From contig NZ_JH556653.1 in assembly GCF_000179595.2 (NCBI RefSeq), forward strand, positions 1,650,018 through 1,714,017: 64,000 bases of DNA. The letters are read 5' to 3'. Under the pieces are notes generated by a model. That model worked only from the letters and a program-made list of their open reading frames with translations, ran no database searches and had not been told where the DNA came from. Below, piece after piece: positions 45,584 to 54,878 of the stretch (positions are counted from its first letter, which is position 1; each line of letters opens with the position of its first letter). The DNA comes from Acetivibrio cellulolyticus CD2 (lineage in GTDB: Bacteria > Bacillota > Clostridia > Acetivibrionales > Acetivibrionaceae). Both the position numbers and the translations under genes were made by a program.

Positions 45584-46360
45584 CTATTTATCAAAAACCC
45601 AGGATTTTATTACTGCAAAAAATTCTCTAAGATAGTTATTGGGTATTGTGTATAGAGGTGTTATGCATGGCATCCCATATGCTTTAAATCCAAACCTTTC
45701 TGCCAGCATTTTAGCTCTAAATAAATGGAATCTATTTGTTACAATCAGCACATTATTACTTTTTTCGTCAGGTAAGTTTTCAATCAAGGCCTTAGTATTC
45801 TTTATATTCTCTAATGTATTTGTAGACTGTTCTTCCATTATTATATTCTTCTGATTTACACCGTTGCTTACCAGATATTCTTTCATTGCAAATGCCTCAG
45901 AGACCTCCTCATCAAATCCCTGTCCCCCGGAAACAATAATCTTTACGAAAGGATTTTTGGATACATAGTCTATACATTTATCCAGCCTTAACCGAAGTGG
46001 CCCTGAAGGTTTATCCCTGCTATCCAGACCTGCTCCAAGTACAACTACATAGTCAACAGAAGTGTTTGACTCGTCCACACCACCCAAAACAATTATACTT
46101 TCGATCAGTATAAAAAATATAATACAAAACACTGTTAAACAAGCTGCTATTCTTCGCAGGATGTCATGCTTTATTATTCTGAATGCAGGCTTCTTAAGTT
46201 TTATTACTGCGTATACTACAAAAGCTAGTCCTGTAATACCTGGCAGCAAAACCTCCAGATTGAATATTTTAGGTACTATTGCACTTACAAACAGTGAATC
46301 GATTATACCTAAAACACCTGCCAAAAGTAATAGTTTATATCTCATTTTTGACTGTTTCAC
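45584..46360 (-). CDS. YdcF/SanA-like DUF218 membrane protein
   Basis: The frame opens at a TTG (46375) within the ribosome binding site; GGAGGTG is 6 bases before a GTG at 46360, giving 258 residues. Three N-terminal helices precede the DUF218 domain (VVVLGAGL, IIVSGGQGFDEEVSEA, EEQSTNTLENIKNTK, VTNRFHLFRA). Relatives (ElyC, SanA) affect envelope polymer synthesis. It begins 17 bases after the LCP gene stop, so it likely belongs to the sigma/LCP operon. Confidence 0.9.
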   Translation of the reverse strand: MKQSKMRYKLLLLAGVLGIIDSLFVSAIVPKIFNLEVLLPGITGLAFVVYAVIKLKKPAFRIIKHDILRRIAACLTVFCIIFFILIESIIVLGGVDESNTSVDYVVVLGAGLDSRDKPSGPLRLRLDKCIDYVSKNPFVKIIVSGGQGFDEEVSEAFAMKEYLVSNGVNQKNIIMEEQSTNTLENIKNTKALIENLPDEKSNNVLIVTNRFHLFRAKMLAERFGFKAYGMPCITPLYTIPNNYLREFFAVIKSWVFDK

Positions 46361-46377
46361 CACTATCACCTCCAACT

Positions 46378-47613
46378 TTAGTCATCATCTGTAATACTTA
46401 AGGTGTCTATGGTGTAACTATCTGAAGCTAAATCTTTCAGGTACTGTATATAAAATTCCAAACTGTTTTTTATATCAAAGCTGTGCTCCATATTTTTATC
46501 AAGGATATTAAATAATTGAGGTAGTTTATCGATATTGGAAGCTGTTACTTTCTGCTTTATGAATGCCTTTATAAAAGCTGCCTGATTGTTGTCTCTTTCA
46601 CTATTATAAGATGACCCGTACCTAGGGTAACGTAGACTATACCTTACAAAACATTCAGCATTTTTCCCGTCTAAGTGCTGCATACCTTTTTTCAGGTGAA
46701 TTGAAAGGCCTTTGGCCGGGTCATCGTAGTTCATACCATAAGGTATATCAATATCAACACCTCCAAAAAGGTCTACAATCTGGCTTAGTCCATCAAATTC
46801 AAGTTTAACATATTGATCAACAGTTATACCGAACCTCTCTTTAATCACATCTGAAAGAAAGCTTACCGAACCTGATTGGAACTTTCCTTTATACCCTATT
46901 TGCGAAGCAATTTTATGTGCACTGCTTATCGTAGTGTCTTCTGAGATATCCAAACCTCTATCAATTGACAGTTTGTTTTCTACGTAAGAACTGTAATCAA
47001 TATTAACATCTCTCGATATCATTATAATTTTTAAATTTTTACTCTTTTCATCGATACTTAGTACACCAATTGTATCGTATACCCCAGGCTTATCCTCTCC
47101 AATAATCATAACATTCGTACTGTCTCTACTGACAACACCGTTTGCAGAAAGCTTTCCTTCTGTAAGACGAGGCTTTTCAACACCGGATATACCATGAGTC
47201 TGTGCATTTTCTACGCCCTTATGATTCAAAATTGAGTCCGCTTTGTTCGAAATATTTGAAATTATAGCCTGATTATTCAGGATAAGCGCTAGCATTATAA
47301 CTGCTACTGCTACTTTTACCAATGTAGGTTTACTTGGAATTACTTTATTAAAAAGTGAAAGCACACGGTATTTTACAGTATTTTTACTATACATTCCAAA
47401 AGGAATGCTATCCATTAATTTAGCCTTTGAAAAGCTTGTATTTTCCATGCTTTCTTCCTTTTTAATAAAATCCATTACAGATTTATCTCTTGATATAATC
47501 CCCCTGCATCTTTCGCATGAGTCAAGATGCTCTTCAAATTTCTTCATTTCCTCAAGGCTTAAGGAATTATCATTATATAAAAATATAAATTCCATGTCAT
47601 ATATGCATTTCAT
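46378..47613 (-). CDS. Anti-sigma zinc finger fused to an LCP (LytR-CpsA-Psr) domain
   Basis: 411 residues. Residues 1-45 form a zinc-binding anti-sigma domain with the H-x3-C-x2-C motif HLDSCERC, in the cytoplasm. One helix (about 95-112) crosses the membrane. The outside LCP domain (about 160-400) shows the expected motifs: MIIGEDKPGVYDTI, MISRDVNIDY, GGVDIDIP, KKGMQHLDGKNAECFVRY and SERDNNQA. LCP enzymes ligate teichoic-type or capsule polymers to peptidoglycan from polyprenyl carriers. The ATG at 47613 follows GGGGGTGG and overlaps the sigma factor gene by 17 bases. A single protein joins wall ligation to sigma control. Confidence 0.92.
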   Translation of the reverse strand: MKCIYDMEFIFLYNDNSLSLEEMKKFEEHLDSCERCRGIISRDKSVMDFIKKEESMENTSFSKAKLMDSIPFGMYSKNTVKYRVLSLFNKVIPSKPTLVKVAVAVIMLALILNNQAIISNISNKADSILNHKGVENAQTHGISGVEKPRLTEGKLSANGVVSRDSTNVMIIGEDKPGVYDTIGVLSIDEKSKNLKIIMISRDVNIDYSSYVENKLSIDRGLDISEDTTISSAHKIASQIGYKGKFQSGSVSFLSDVIKERFGITVDQYVKLEFDGLSQIVDLFGGVDIDIPYGMNYDDPAKGLSIHLKKGMQHLDGKNAECFVRYSLRYPRYGSSYNSERDNNQAAFIKAFIKQKVTASNIDKLPQLFNILDKNMEHSFDIKNSLEFYIQYLKDLASDSYTIDTLSITDDD

Positions 47614-48160
47614 TAATACCACCCCCATAATACTTTATAGAATAATCTTTGCATAACCGCTCTCTTGCTCTGAAAATCTTCATTTTTACTGCGTCTGCAG
47701 ACATATTGAATATAAGTCCAATTTCCTTAAATGAAAATTCCTGATAGTATCGAAGAATCATCATGGTTTTTAAGTCCTGGTCCATAGAAGCAAGAATTGA
47801 CCTGACAAGCTCCTTATTTTGTATGGAATCAATACACCCATCCTGAAAATCATTATTTTCTGTAAATATTTCAATGTTCAGCTCAGTGGCTTTTATTACT
47901 TTTCTTTTCCTAATGTCTTTTAAAGTATTTACAGCAATCTTATATATCCAGGTATTAAAAGCCCAGTTGCTATTATATTTATAAAGGCTTTTATATACTT
48001 TTATAAAAACTTCCTGGATGATATCCTCGGCATCCTCTCTTGTAATAAATAACTTCATACAAAAAGTCATAAGCTTTGGATAGTATTTATCTATAAGGAA
48101 TGAAAAGCTTTCTTCATTTCCTGCCAATATGTCTTTAATAATTTCTTCGTCAGTTTTCAT
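47597..48160 (-). CDS. ECF-type sigma factor
   Basis: 187 residues with region 2 (EDIIQEVFIKVYKSLYKYN, FNTWIYKIAVNTLKDIRKRK) and region 4 (YYQEFSFKEIGLIFNMSADAVKMKIFRARERL), and no region 3. Its cognate anti-sigma is almost certainly the zinc-finger part of the overlapping LCP fusion. An AGGAAGGTGA site precedes the ATG. The upstream region has three palindromes but no promoter I can assign to this sigma factor. Confidence 0.94.
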   Translation of the reverse strand: MKTDEEIIKDILAGNEESFSFLIDKYYPKLMTFCMKLFITREDAEDIIQEVFIKVYKSLYKYNSNWAFNTWIYKIAVNTLKDIRKRKVIKATELNIEIFTENNDFQDGCIDSIQNKELVRSILASMDQDLKTMMILRYYQEFSFKEIGLIFNMSADAVKMKIFRARERLCKDYSIKYYGGGINEMHI

Positions 48161-48188
48161 TCTCAGTTATCACCTTCCTGGAAGTTTG

Positions 48189-48313
48189 GTTTATGTACAT
48201 AAACTCACGCGCTTTTTACGTATATAATATACGATAATTAATCTATATCGTAACGCAATTGGACAAATTTTTTATAAGATCATCAAAAATTTTTTCGGTA
48301 TACCGAAAAAATT
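48189..48313. promoter_or_regulatory. Three palindromes between the sigma gene and the divergent lipoprotein gene
   Basis: GTTTATGTACATAAAC (48189-48204, perfect, 16 bp), CGTATATAATATACG (48219-48233, 7+1+7) and a perfect 26-bp palindrome at 48288-48313 centred on CGGTATACCG and flanked by T/A runs. Further CGGTAAAT and CGGTGACC sequences follow to 48346. They lie upstream of both genes, so they are more likely operators than terminators. Confidence 0.6.
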
Positions 48314-48458
48314 CAGTGCTTGAAATTTACGGTAAATTTTCGGTGACCATGCTTCAGTCAATGTGATATATTTACACATAAGAAAATAATTTGTTGTTAC
48401 AATGCATTAATATTCACATGTAATAATGCACAGAAATAATATTGTTGGAGTGATTTTT

Positions 48459-48899
48459 ATGATTAATATACAAAGAGTACTCATCGTTTTTATCTCTTCT
48501 TTAATCATTGTTATATTTACATCCTGTTCTAAAAACGAGATTACTGTAAGCAGCAGTAATTCTGAAATAAAAGATGGTATAGAGTCTTTTATAAATAAGG
48601 GAAACACAAGAGGAATAAAGATAGAATTAAAGAACAAACGAAATATCGACAATGTAAAGATTGTCTCATTTTGCGCCTCTAATCAAAAATACGGATATGC
48701 TGTTTTGGAAAAAAGGAGCCAAGATGTGTATCTAATACGCTCTGCATGCTTTCTTACAGATGTACTAAATACAGCAATTATCAAGACCACCACTGGTAAA
48801 TACCATTTAGCTGTTAGCAGCAACTGTAACATTGACTTCAAGACTATTAGGCCAAAACCATATAACAAAAGCCATTTATTTGAGGGGTTAAGGCCCTGA
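48459..48899 (+). CDS. Small lipoprotein or membrane-anchored protein of unknown function
   Basis: 146 residues from the ATG at 48459, 8 bases after TTGGAG; the start at 48426 lacks a site. The signal ends in IFTSCSKN, an acceptable lipobox around the Cys. The mature part (about 115 residues) has a central YAVLEKRSQDVYLIRSACF strand pair and three more Cys. No family recognised. Divergent from the ECF sigma gene and sharing its palindrome-rich upstream region. Confidence 0.65.
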   Translation: MINIQRVLIVFISSLIIVIFTSCSKNEITVSSSNSEIKDGIESFINKGNTRGIKIELKNKRNIDNVKIVSFCASNQKYGYAVLEKRSQDVYLIRSACFLTDVLNTAIIKTTTGKYHLAVSSNCNIDFKTIRPKPYNKSHLFEGLRP

Positions 48900-48929
48900 G
48901 CACTGTAAGATTTCCTATTACAATACATT

Positions 48930-50095
48930 TTACACTTTCATAAACAGTTTCACTATAACCCTTAAAGGTTTATAGATAAAGCCTTCCATAGCCTTCGAAA
49001 CCTTTGAAAGTTCATCTCTTATTTTTATATTTTGAGGACAATGTGTTTCACATTTCCCACACTTTGAGCATAGTGAAGCATTATTGGTCTGTGTCTTCAA
49101 ACTTGTATGCGATATATAATTTACACGTGCCTTCATTTTGCCTTCAATCTCCCGATCATTATAACAGGAAAAGCAAGTAGGAATGTCTACACCCTTCGGA
49201 CATGGCATACAATAGCTGCAGCCTGTACATGGAATTTTTATTTTTTCAATTAATATATTCCGTACCTTTTCAAACAATTTAAAATCTTCTTCAGCAAAGG
49301 AATTAGCTTCAGCCTGCGATGCAACCCTTATATTTTCGTCTACCATCTCCATAGAGTTCATTCCTGATAATACCAATGTTACTTCCGGGTGATTCCATAT
49401 CCAGCGTAATGCCCATTCAGCTGGCGAACGCTTAACATGCGCCTTTTCGAATGCATTATAAACTTCTTTTGGAAGGTTTGTCACCAACTTGCCACCTCGT
49501 AAAGGTTCCATAATCATGACAGGCAAACCTTTAGCAGAAGCGTATTGCAGCCCACTTTTTCCCGCTTGATTGTTTTCATCCAAATAATTGTACTGAATCA
49601 TACAAAAATCCCAGTCATACGCATCAACTATTTTTTTGAATTCATCCTTGCCTCCATGGTACGAAAAACCGGCATTAACAATCTGGCCCTTTTGTTTCTT
49701 TTCTTCTATCCATTTCTGAACACCGAGATTTACAAGCCTGTTCCATATGTTAAGATCGGTCAACATATGCATAAAATAATAATCTATATGATCTGTCTGC
49801 AGCCGCTCTAACTGCACATTAAAAATCTTATCGAAGTCCTCATATTTTTTTATCAAATAGGGTGGCATTTTTGTTGAAATTTTAACACGATCACGATAGC
49901 CTTTTGCAAGCACACTTCCCAATGTAGCCTCACTGTTTGGATATATATATATGCAGTATCAAAGTAATTAACACCATTCTCTATAGCATGAATAATCTGC
50001 TTTTCTACTTCCTCTTTAGATTTTGCAAAGCGCATACAACCAAACCCAAGTATGGATAGTTTATCATTATTTTTTTGATTTATCCTGTAATTCAT
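48930..50095 (-). pseudogene. Aldo/keto reductase with C-terminal 4Fe-4S domain, frameshifted at an (AT)6 tract
   Basis: Two overlapping frames make one protein. The N-terminal part (ATG about 50095; LSILGFGCMRF, NGVNYFDTAYIY with the catalytic Asp/Tyr region) runs out of frame at the AT tract 49941-49952. The rest (GSVLAKGYRDRVKISTKMP, DYYFMH, GFSYHG, EWALRW) continues in another frame to 48930. Removing two bases from the tract restores PNSEATLGSVLAKG. The C-terminus has two Cys clusters (CTGCSYCMPCPKG and CSKCGKCETHCPQ) for 4Fe-4S binding. It is either inactivated or switched by slippage. It lies downstream of the GRE activase gene. Confidence 0.85.
49941..49952. repeat. (AT)6 dinucleotide tract at the AKR frameshift
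   Basis: Six AT units inside the AKR gene, exactly where the reading frame shifts. One unit fewer would restore the frame. Confidence 0.85.
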
Positions 50096-50299
50096 ATAGT
50101 TAATCATCCTCTCAGCTATTAAGTGAATCCATATATTATTCCATACTAAAATACATTTTTCCTTCGATTCCCAAAAACAAGCATTACTTCCGTTAGTCAC
50201 CAAATACAATCTGTTATAATTATACCGCTGCAAAATGCAAAAGTATACAACTAGGATAAGATTTGTATAGATTACCTATACTATATTAAGAATATAAAT

Positions 50300-51193
50300 C
50301 TACACAAGCAATTTTATATTAATACCTTTAAGCTTTAGGATATTTACTATATTCTTTAATATGTCTTCTGACGGTAATTTGAACTTTTGTTCATCAAAGT
50401 CCTTCCCCATTGCTTTATAATAGTGTCCGGTATGAGGATTATAAGGAAGCAGCTCTATTGTGTTCAAAGAATGTGAGAGCATTATTTCGTATATTCTTTG
50501 TATATTATAAATATCATCTGTAAACCCTTCAATTATCGGCGTCCTTATAATTATTTTATCCGGCACCAAACTTGCAAGAAAGTTCAAGTTTTGCTCTATG
50601 TTGTTAAAGTCTGCACCCGTCATAGCACAGCATTTTTCAGCGTCTGTCTGTTTTAAGCCAAAAAGCCAGCAATCAACATACTCAAGCAGTTCCTCAAAAC
50701 ACTTAATATTTACTGCGCCTGATGTTTCTATAGCGGTATGAGCTCCCATCCCTTTACACAGTTTAAGAAGTTCTTTAGCTTCAAGGTACTGCAGCATTGG
50801 CTCTCCGCCTGACAAAGTAATACCACCAATATTCCTTAGCAGTATGAGCTCAGCCTTTATCTCTTTAAAAATTTCTTCAGGAGTGCCCTCACGCAAATTA
50901 TATGCTAAAGCTCCATGACTACAATTAAGCACACATTTACCGCATCTTACACAATTAGTTTCATTAAAATAGTGATTCTCGCCGTTTACTATAAAGCATC
51001 CCGCTTTGCAAACAGCCCTGCACTTTCCACAGCCTGTACAGTATTCTCTGAAAAAGAGCACAGGAGCGCCTATTGACTGTGAATGGGGAGAATGACACCA
51101 TGTACAGCATAACGGACAGCCCTGCAAAAAAAGAACAACCCTTCTACCAGGGCCGTCTTTAGTTGAACACCATGAAATATCAAAATATCTCAT
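50300..51193 (-). CDS. Glycyl radical enzyme activase (radical SAM)
   Basis: 297 residues. The radical SAM cluster CxxxCxxC is in GCPLCCTWCH (about 25-34); between it and the SAM core lies a ferredoxin-like insert with two 4Fe-4S motifs (CTGCGKCRAVC and CVRCGKCVLNC, about 52-92), typical of activases of non-PFL glycyl radical enzymes. LSGGEPMLQ is the glycine-rich SAM motif. It begins 20 bases after the GRE gene stop and must install its glycyl radical. Confidence 0.95.
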   Translation of the reverse strand: MRYFDISWCSTKDGPGRRVVLFLQGCPLCCTWCHSPHSQSIGAPVLFFREYCTGCGKCRAVCKAGCFIVNGENHYFNETNCVRCGKCVLNCSHGALAYNLREGTPEEIFKEIKAELILLRNIGGITLSGGEPMLQYLEAKELLKLCKGMGAHTAIETSGAVNIKCFEELLEYVDCWLFGLKQTDAEKCCAMTGADFNNIEQNLNFLASLVPDKIIIRTPIIEGFTDDIYNIQRIYEIMLSHSLNTIELLPYNPHTGHYYKAMGKDFDEQKFKLPSEDILKNIVNILKLKGINIKLLV

Positions 51194-51213
51194 ATTAATA
51201 ATTCCTCATAATA

Positions 51214-53691
51214 TTATTTTGTAATCCTGCTCAAATAAGTCAACTGCTGTTCTCTGGGTATTGTAACAAACGGCGCATTAAAGCCGCCAACTCTTACCGC
51301 AATATGTGCATATGGATGTAATGCTTCCGCAGATTTTTCTCCGCTTCTCACTGCTTCACATACATTGAAGGCTTTATCCAATTCAGCAGCATCTGCAAAG
51401 GTTATAGTCATAATACTTCCGTTTTCACCAATGAATTCTCTTATAATATTTTCATAGTATGCTTCATCAGTCCCGTCATCAGTATCATCAAGGCAGAAGT
51501 CAATGGCTGCACCTGCCGGAAATCTACCAAGCTCCAGGTCTCTTAATGAAGCAATAGCATTTCCCACTCCATTTCTCATAGTTCCGGTTACTGGTGATAG
51601 GTTTGCTGCAACAGGCTCACCTCTGCCTCTGCCATCAGCCGAGGCTCCTGCACTTTTACCCATAAGTGTATACTGGCCAAATGTACCGCAGCCCAGATTG
51701 AATATCATATTAAATCTTTTGCCGTATTTTTCATGCATCGATAAACCTTCATAATGGCAGATAGTGCGATTGCTGCAAATTTTTTCAAAATCCTTTTGTG
51801 GAATTGCTATAAAGGTTTCGTCACAAAGTCTCTTTGCATTAATTCCTGCATTATATAAATAGTCCAATAACTCCTTCATCATTTCATCAGCTTCCTTGCT
51901 GTTGTTTCCAAATTTATTATTATCACTCCAGAAAGTATTTTTCATTTCTTCATAGCCGTTGAAATTATTTTTTAGAGCATCGACTACCTGTGTAAGGGTA
52001 AATCTTCTTTCCTCAAATACATATTTCTTTATATTTGCAAGAGCATTCGCACAGTTTGGCATCGCCACGGCAAGAAGCCCTGAAATATGATATTCAGTGC
52101 CACCCCAGGTCTTATCCATTCCTGCTTCAAGGCAACCTCCAAGAAGAGAAGATAAGAACGGAGTGGGATTGACAGAGCCCTCTACACTGTAAAAAGAATA
52201 GGCCTGAATAGCTGTCTTGTCGACAAAAAACTGGATGTTACTCTTTACATTTTCCATTAGCTCATTAAAATTCTTTATCTCCTCAGCACTTTGGGTTATA
52301 TGGCTGATTTTTACACCTCTTAAAAGGCTTGGATCTGTAGTAAAGGTACAGCCTGCATTCAAACTACACTCAAGTATTGTTAGAAAGTTTACCATTCCAA
52401 AAACCCAATCACATTTGGCATTTAATATTGGTTCCCAACACCCATCAACCCCATAATCACGGCAGTCTTTTAACGGTATTCCGTTTTTTCTTAGACCTTC
52501 TACTATTATGTCATCGTTGAACACCGCCGGCATACCGTTTCTGCCATTCCTTAGAGACCTTACAGTTTCCTTTATTATTTCAGGAGAACTATCTTTATTT
52601 AATCTTATATTTATAATTGGAGTAGGAAGCCCTAAATTGCCGGATGCGCGCAATATTAAAAACGTACTTAAATTTGAAGCGTCTTTTCCTTCTTTGGTAA
52701 GACCTCCTAACACGATATTCTGGAGAAAATTATTTGCAGAAGCTATCTGATCCAAGAATACAGGACTATCCCCAAACACTCCTCCAAAGGAAGAGTGGTC
52801 CTGTTTCAAGAAGTATGCAGGGTTTGTGTTTATTCTTTCAGCACATTTTATGAGCAGACACTCGTAAAGCTCCAGAGCTTTATCTTCAGTAATAATTCCT
52901 TTTCTCAGGTCTTTCTTAAGGTACGGATCAAGGGTCTGGTCGAGTCTTCCCAATGAGATATAATCTAAAGTGCTGTGCAAAGCCAGATGTATAAAATACA
53001 CACTCTGTATAGCTTCATGGAAGGTTTCTGCGGGGTTTGCAGGCACCTTTCTGCATATTCTCGCAATTTCCTTTAATTCCATTTGCCTTGAAACATCTTT
53101 TTCCTTACCAGCATATTCATCTGCCAGATCTGCAAAGGCCTCCGCATATTTTATAACTGCATTGCAGCATATGATAACAGAATTGTAAAACTCAATTTTT
53201 CTACCTTTTCTGTATTCTCTAATTGTACTGCAGATTGAAGTTTCATTTATTTTATCAGTGCAAAACCGGATCAGCCAATTGAGACCTTTCGTAAGCACTT
53301 TTTTATGATCAGGTATATTATGTCCGAATGTGGATTGCATATCACGGTTGGCAGCAGAAATAAGCCTTTTTTCTTCTTCCGTGAGATACTGGGGGTAAAC
53401 CTTTCCAAAACCCACAGAGCCCATGGGAATATTGCCAACGATAAGTTCACCCTCTTTTATGAGATAGGTATTTGTCGTTTTTGAGTTTTCTTTTGAAACC
53501 ATTGCCTCAAGCATTAGCTTGAAACTTAATGCACGCCTTTCAATTATGGAACGGTTTTCGTTTCGAACAGGAGGAAACATACTATCTTCAAACCATTCAG
53601 CAGATCTATCCGAAAAAGCCCTATTCAATAATTCTTTTAAAAGTTTCTGAACACGTAATGTAGAACCTCGCCCTGTCATATCAGATTCCAT
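51214..53691 (-). CDS. Glycyl radical enzyme of unknown substrate
   Basis: 825 residues. The active-site Cys418 lies in YGVDGCWEP with Glu420 two residues on, as in the eliminase class (glycerol/diol dehydratase, choline lyase), and unlike the Cys-Cys pair of pyruvate formate-lyase. The C-terminal radical loop reads RVGGFNAPF with the radical Gly at about 803. The Trp after the Cys (others I know have Val there) and the FNAPF variant argue for an uncommon subgroup. GGGGAG precedes the ATG. It sits 18 bases after the DUF2278 gene and 20 before its activase. Substrate unknown. Confidence 0.92.
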   Translation of the reverse strand: MESDMTGRGSTLRVQKLLKELLNRAFSDRSAEWFEDSMFPPVRNENRSIIERRALSFKLMLEAMVSKENSKTTNTYLIKEGELIVGNIPMGSVGFGKVYPQYLTEEEKRLISAANRDMQSTFGHNIPDHKKVLTKGLNWLIRFCTDKINETSICSTIREYRKGRKIEFYNSVIICCNAVIKYAEAFADLADEYAGKEKDVSRQMELKEIARICRKVPANPAETFHEAIQSVYFIHLALHSTLDYISLGRLDQTLDPYLKKDLRKGIITEDKALELYECLLIKCAERINTNPAYFLKQDHSSFGGVFGDSPVFLDQIASANNFLQNIVLGGLTKEGKDASNLSTFLILRASGNLGLPTPIINIRLNKDSSPEIIKETVRSLRNGRNGMPAVFNDDIIVEGLRKNGIPLKDCRDYGVDGCWEPILNAKCDWVFGMVNFLTILECSLNAGCTFTTDPSLLRGVKISHITQSAEEIKNFNELMENVKSNIQFFVDKTAIQAYSFYSVEGSVNPTPFLSSLLGGCLEAGMDKTWGGTEYHISGLLAVAMPNCANALANIKKYVFEERRFTLTQVVDALKNNFNGYEEMKNTFWSDNNKFGNNSKEADEMMKELLDYLYNAGINAKRLCDETFIAIPQKDFEKICSNRTICHYEGLSMHEKYGKRFNMIFNLGCGTFGQYTLMGKSAGASADGRGRGEPVAANLSPVTGTMRNGVGNAIASLRDLELGRFPAGAAIDFCLDDTDDGTDEAYYENIIREFIGENGSIMTITFADAAELDKAFNVCEAVRSGEKSAEALHPYAHIAVRVGGFNAPFVTIPREQQLTYLSRITK

Positions 53692-53709
53692 TATATAATC
53701 TCCCCAAAC

Positions 53710-54684
53710 TTAGAATTTAAAAGTCCGTCCATTACCAGAATATTCAGCAGCTGTATATTTGACACCATTAATTTTTATTCCGGAGCTGTCAAGAATTGAT
53801 ATTATTCCGCCTGAATCTGGCAGATCAAAATTAGTATTTGATACAGGGATAGTCATAAAGTTACCTGTGCCAATGGTCCCGCTCAATGAAAGCCTATTCT
53901 TGTTTATATCCGCAAGAGCCCATCCTGAAAGGTCAATTTCATCCGGAGTAGTATTGAGAATACTTATACTTTGAGTACCGGCAATAGGATTAAGCAATGC
54001 TGCAACGATAATAACCGTGTTTTCTTCCGGACATCTAACATCCTCAATAGGATGGCCTGTTTTATCATCTGTATGGAAGCTTTGAGACTGAAATGCAAGA
54101 AATATAGCTACCCACCTGTCCTCTGCCGGAAAATGTATAAACATTCCCCCGTCCTGCCATACACCATTATCATTCATCCATCTTCCAGCGTTCCCCTGGT
54201 TCATATGTATATCGTGGATTCCGCCTCCTGGTTTGAAACCAAAGTACTGATCGCGTTTACTTTCCGGTCCCCAGCTCTGCCCAAAAGCATATATTGCAGC
54301 ATCTTTAGTTCCAACAGCATTATCTACATATTTTTGAATAGTATATAATAATTCATTATCAGAGCCTGCTATGTGATGGGCTATCTTCATATCATGGTAA
54401 TCAAAAAGATTCCCTCTGATATAGTCCAGTCCACCTCCCTGAGGCGTGTTTTGCAATAGCGTAAAACCATTATCGAGCCCCGGCAGCTTGTTTGTAATTG
54501 GGTGTTTGAAACTGTCAAAAATGATATACCTCAGTTCTGGCGGAACTGTCTGGGATCTTGCATTAACAGCTATTCTATAGTGTTTTTCTTCATCCACCGT
54601 ATGAATTTCCAGATGAGCAGAATCTCTTGCAACCATAGTGGAAATAGGTTGGGACTTCAATACTCCATAACCTTTTAATGGCAT
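53710..54684 (-). CDS. DUF2278 protein with C-terminal lamin-tail domain
   Basis: 324 residues. The N-terminal part (about 1-220) matches DUF2278/YukJ-like proteins: LKGYGVLKSQPI, YRIAVNARS, GGGLDYIRGNLFD, GGGIHDIHMNQGN and WQDGGMFIHFP. Residues about 230-324 form a lamin-tail-like beta-sandwich (ISILNTTPDEIDLSGWALAD, IKINGVKYTAAE). There is no signal peptide, so it is cytoplasmic. It heads the GRE operon. The conserved His/Asp residues (HDIHMNQG) could bind metal, but no activity is known to me. Confidence 0.85.
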   Translation of the reverse strand: MPLKGYGVLKSQPISTMVARDSAHLEIHTVDEEKHYRIAVNARSQTVPPELRYIIFDSFKHPITNKLPGLDNGFTLLQNTPQGGGLDYIRGNLFDYHDMKIAHHIAGSDNELLYTIQKYVDNAVGTKDAAIYAFGQSWGPESKRDQYFGFKPGGGIHDIHMNQGNAGRWMNDNGVWQDGGMFIHFPAEDRWVAIFLAFQSQSFHTDDKTGHPIEDVRCPEENTVIIVAALLNPIAGTQSISILNTTPDEIDLSGWALADINKNRLSLSGTIGTGNFMTIPVSNTNFDLPDSGGIISILDSSGIKINGVKYTAAEYSGNGRTFKF

Positions 54685-54846
54685 ACTTGTATCCTCCTTT
54701 ACTCACATTCATTGGACAGCTTGTTCTAAGCCATTTGTATTTAGTTTATTTATACACTATGTGGCTGGTATGGATTTTAGACCGTTATTTAGGTTAGAAT
54801 GTGTATCAGTGGCTAAAATCAATAGTGTACTATGTAAGGCCTGATA

Positions 54847-54855
54847 TGGTATAAT
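54847..54855 (+). promoter_or_regulatory. Extended -10 promoter of recD2
   Basis: TGGTATAAT (TATAAT 54850-54855) with weak -35. The start near 54862 falls at the AAGGAGG ribosome binding site, leaving a leader of under 20 bases before the ATG at 54879. Confidence 0.55.
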
Positions 54856-54878
54856 TCTCCAAGGAGGCTACTGAATTT

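Noticed and set aside
51214-53691. Pyruvate formate-lyase
   Set aside because: The active site has a single Cys followed by Trp-Glu-Pro rather than a Cys pair, and the activase has the extra ferredoxin insert of non-PFL systems.
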